A stretch of DNA of 5,624 bases from Bacillota bacterium (GTDB lineage: Bacteria > Bacillota_C > Negativicutes > Sporomusales > Sporomusaceae), in the NCBI GenBank assembly GCA_023441125.1, contig JAEZQV010000247.1, positions 1-5,624 of the forward strand, read 5' to 3'. The notes below the pieces were generated by a model, which saw only the letters and a program-made list of their open reading frames with translations, was not told the DNA's origin and searched no databases. Positions 4,829-5,624 of the stretch are shown here, one piece after another; position 1 is the first letter of the stretch, and each line of letters opens with the position of its first letter. The position numbers and the translations under genes are program-made.

Positions 4829-5624
4829 GTGGACGAATTGGCAAAAATGACAGACGATCAGGAACAAGAGAGTAAGCTGAATGCAGCACTGGCAGAATTA
4901 TCTTCTGCTATTATTAGTCCGGTTACTACCCTCGACGAGATATGTCAGTTAGTTTTGAATAAAGCCAGGTTGTTGACTGCGAGCCAGCAAGGCTTTGTTT
5001 CTTCAATCGACCCTAAAACCTGTGCTCATATCAGTAACACATTGACGGAAATGCGGGCCAAAGGCTGTACTGTCGAAGCCGCCCTGTACGCTTTGCCTAA
5101 CGAACCGCATCATTTATACCATGGCCTGTGGGGACATTCCCTTAATACCGGGGAGGCCTTTTTTACCAACAGCCCGGCAGCTCATCCGGCGGCACAGGGT
5201 TTGCCGGACGGGCACTTGCCATTGAAAAACTTCCTATCGGTACCGGTCAGTTTTGGCGGCAGGCTGATGGGGCAGATTGCTTTGGCAAATTCGCCCCAGG
5301 ATTACACCGAGGCTGACCTGAAAATTGCTAAAAGATTGGGCGAGTTATATGCCGTAGTACTGTACAACCGTCAGCAGGAGCAGGAACTGCGCAGGAGTGA
5401 GGAACGATTCCGCCAGATGGTGGATGGGGCGCCTCTGCCGCTGGTGGTTACCAGGCTGGCAGATCACACTATTGTATATATCAACCAGCTTGCTGCTGAA
5501 TTATTTGGCGTAGCACCGCAAGAAGCGATTGGCAGAAAAGCACCCGAGTTTCATGTCTCACCGGAAGACCGGCTGAAGCTTATTGGCGAAGTTCTCAAGA
5601 AGGGGCGGGTACTTGACCGGGAGC
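4829..5624 (+). CDS. GAF-PAS sensory protein, N-terminal part (3' end outside window)
   Basis: The open frame runs from here to the right edge without a stop, giving 265 visible codons. After a short acidic-polar leader, a GAF-type domain spans about residues 20-178. Its second half reads HSLNTGEAFFTN (103-114), then LPDGHLPLKNFLSVPV (125-140) and GQIALANSPQDYTEADL (148-164), a form common in bacterial sensor kinases and diguanylate cyclases. A linker helix (QQEQELRRSEERFRQMVD, 182-199) joins to a PAS domain from about 190, with PLPLVVTRLADHTIVYINQ (202-220) and IGRKAPEF (234-241). No signal peptide or membrane segment is seen, so the sensor part is cytoplasmic. The output domain is cut off; a histidine kinase, GGDEF/EAL or phosphatase module is possible. 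GTG 4829 is chosen for its ribosome binding site; ATG 4805 in the same frame would add eight residues. It has its own promoter and follows a terminator, so it is not in an operon with the binding protein. Confidence 0.85.
   Translation, partial: MDELAKMTDDQEQESKLNAALAELSSAIISPVTTLDEICQLVLNKARLLTASQQGFVSSIDPKTCAHISNTLTEMRAKGCTVEAALYALPNEPHHLYHGLWGHSLNTGEAFFTNSPAAHPAAQGLPDGHLPLKNFLSVPVSFGGRLMGQIALANSPQDYTEADLKIAKRLGELYAVVLYNRQQEQELRRSEERFRQMVDGAPLPLVVTRLADHTIVYINQLAAELFGVAPQEAIGRKAPEFHVSPEDRLKLIGEVLKKGRVLDRE

Noticed and set aside
1..5624. CRISPR array, tRNA, rRNA, insertion sequence or prophage parts
   Set aside because: No spaced direct repeats, no tRNA-like cloverleaf, no transposase or integrase coding pattern, and no terminal inverted repeats with target duplication were seen.

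Overview
The window looks like a chromosomal piece of a diderm Firmicute, most likely a Negativicute of the Sporomusa/Pelosinus type (inference). It combines an outer-membrane TonB-dependent receptor with typical Firmicute signals: strong AGGAGG ribosome binding sites, GTG and TTG starts, sigma-A-like promoters with extended -10 elements, AT-rich spacers, and a lipoprotein-type amino-acid binding protein. Coding DNA is of middling GC and no gene stands out in composition.

Layout: (1) 1-1332 (+), the C-terminal 443 codons of a TonB-dependent receptor, cut by the left edge. (2) 1333-1438, a convergent spacer with two hairpins. (3) 1439-2344 (-), a LysR-family regulator with a GTG start. (4) 2345-2483, a 139-base divergent control region with face-to-face promoters, an 11-bp perfect inverted repeat and a T-N11-A dyad. 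(5) 2484-3701 (+), a 12-TM major facilitator transporter with a TTG start. (6) 3702-3843, a spacer with a promoter. (7) 3844-4632 (+), a lipoprotein solute-binding protein of the polar amino-acid family, followed by a strong terminator. (8) 4633-4828, a spacer with a REP-like palindrome, a perfect extended -10 promoter and a weak Fur/PerR-like dyad. (9) 4829-5624 (+), the N-terminal 265 codons of a GAF-PAS sensory protein, cut by the right edge and probably a kinase or cyclic-di-GMP enzyme.

How they work together: the LysR regulator and the transporter form a likely self-contained module in which the regulator controls its divergent neighbour and itself. The binding protein has its own promoter and terminator and no permease or ATPase beside it, so it probably serves a transporter encoded elsewhere. 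The sensor gene has its own promoter. The receptor is an unrelated unit ending in the window. I found no clearly new multi-gene system. The points most worth a second look are the symmetric LysR/MFS control region, the REP-like palindrome that supplies a -35 box, and the orphan binding protein beside a sensor gene.
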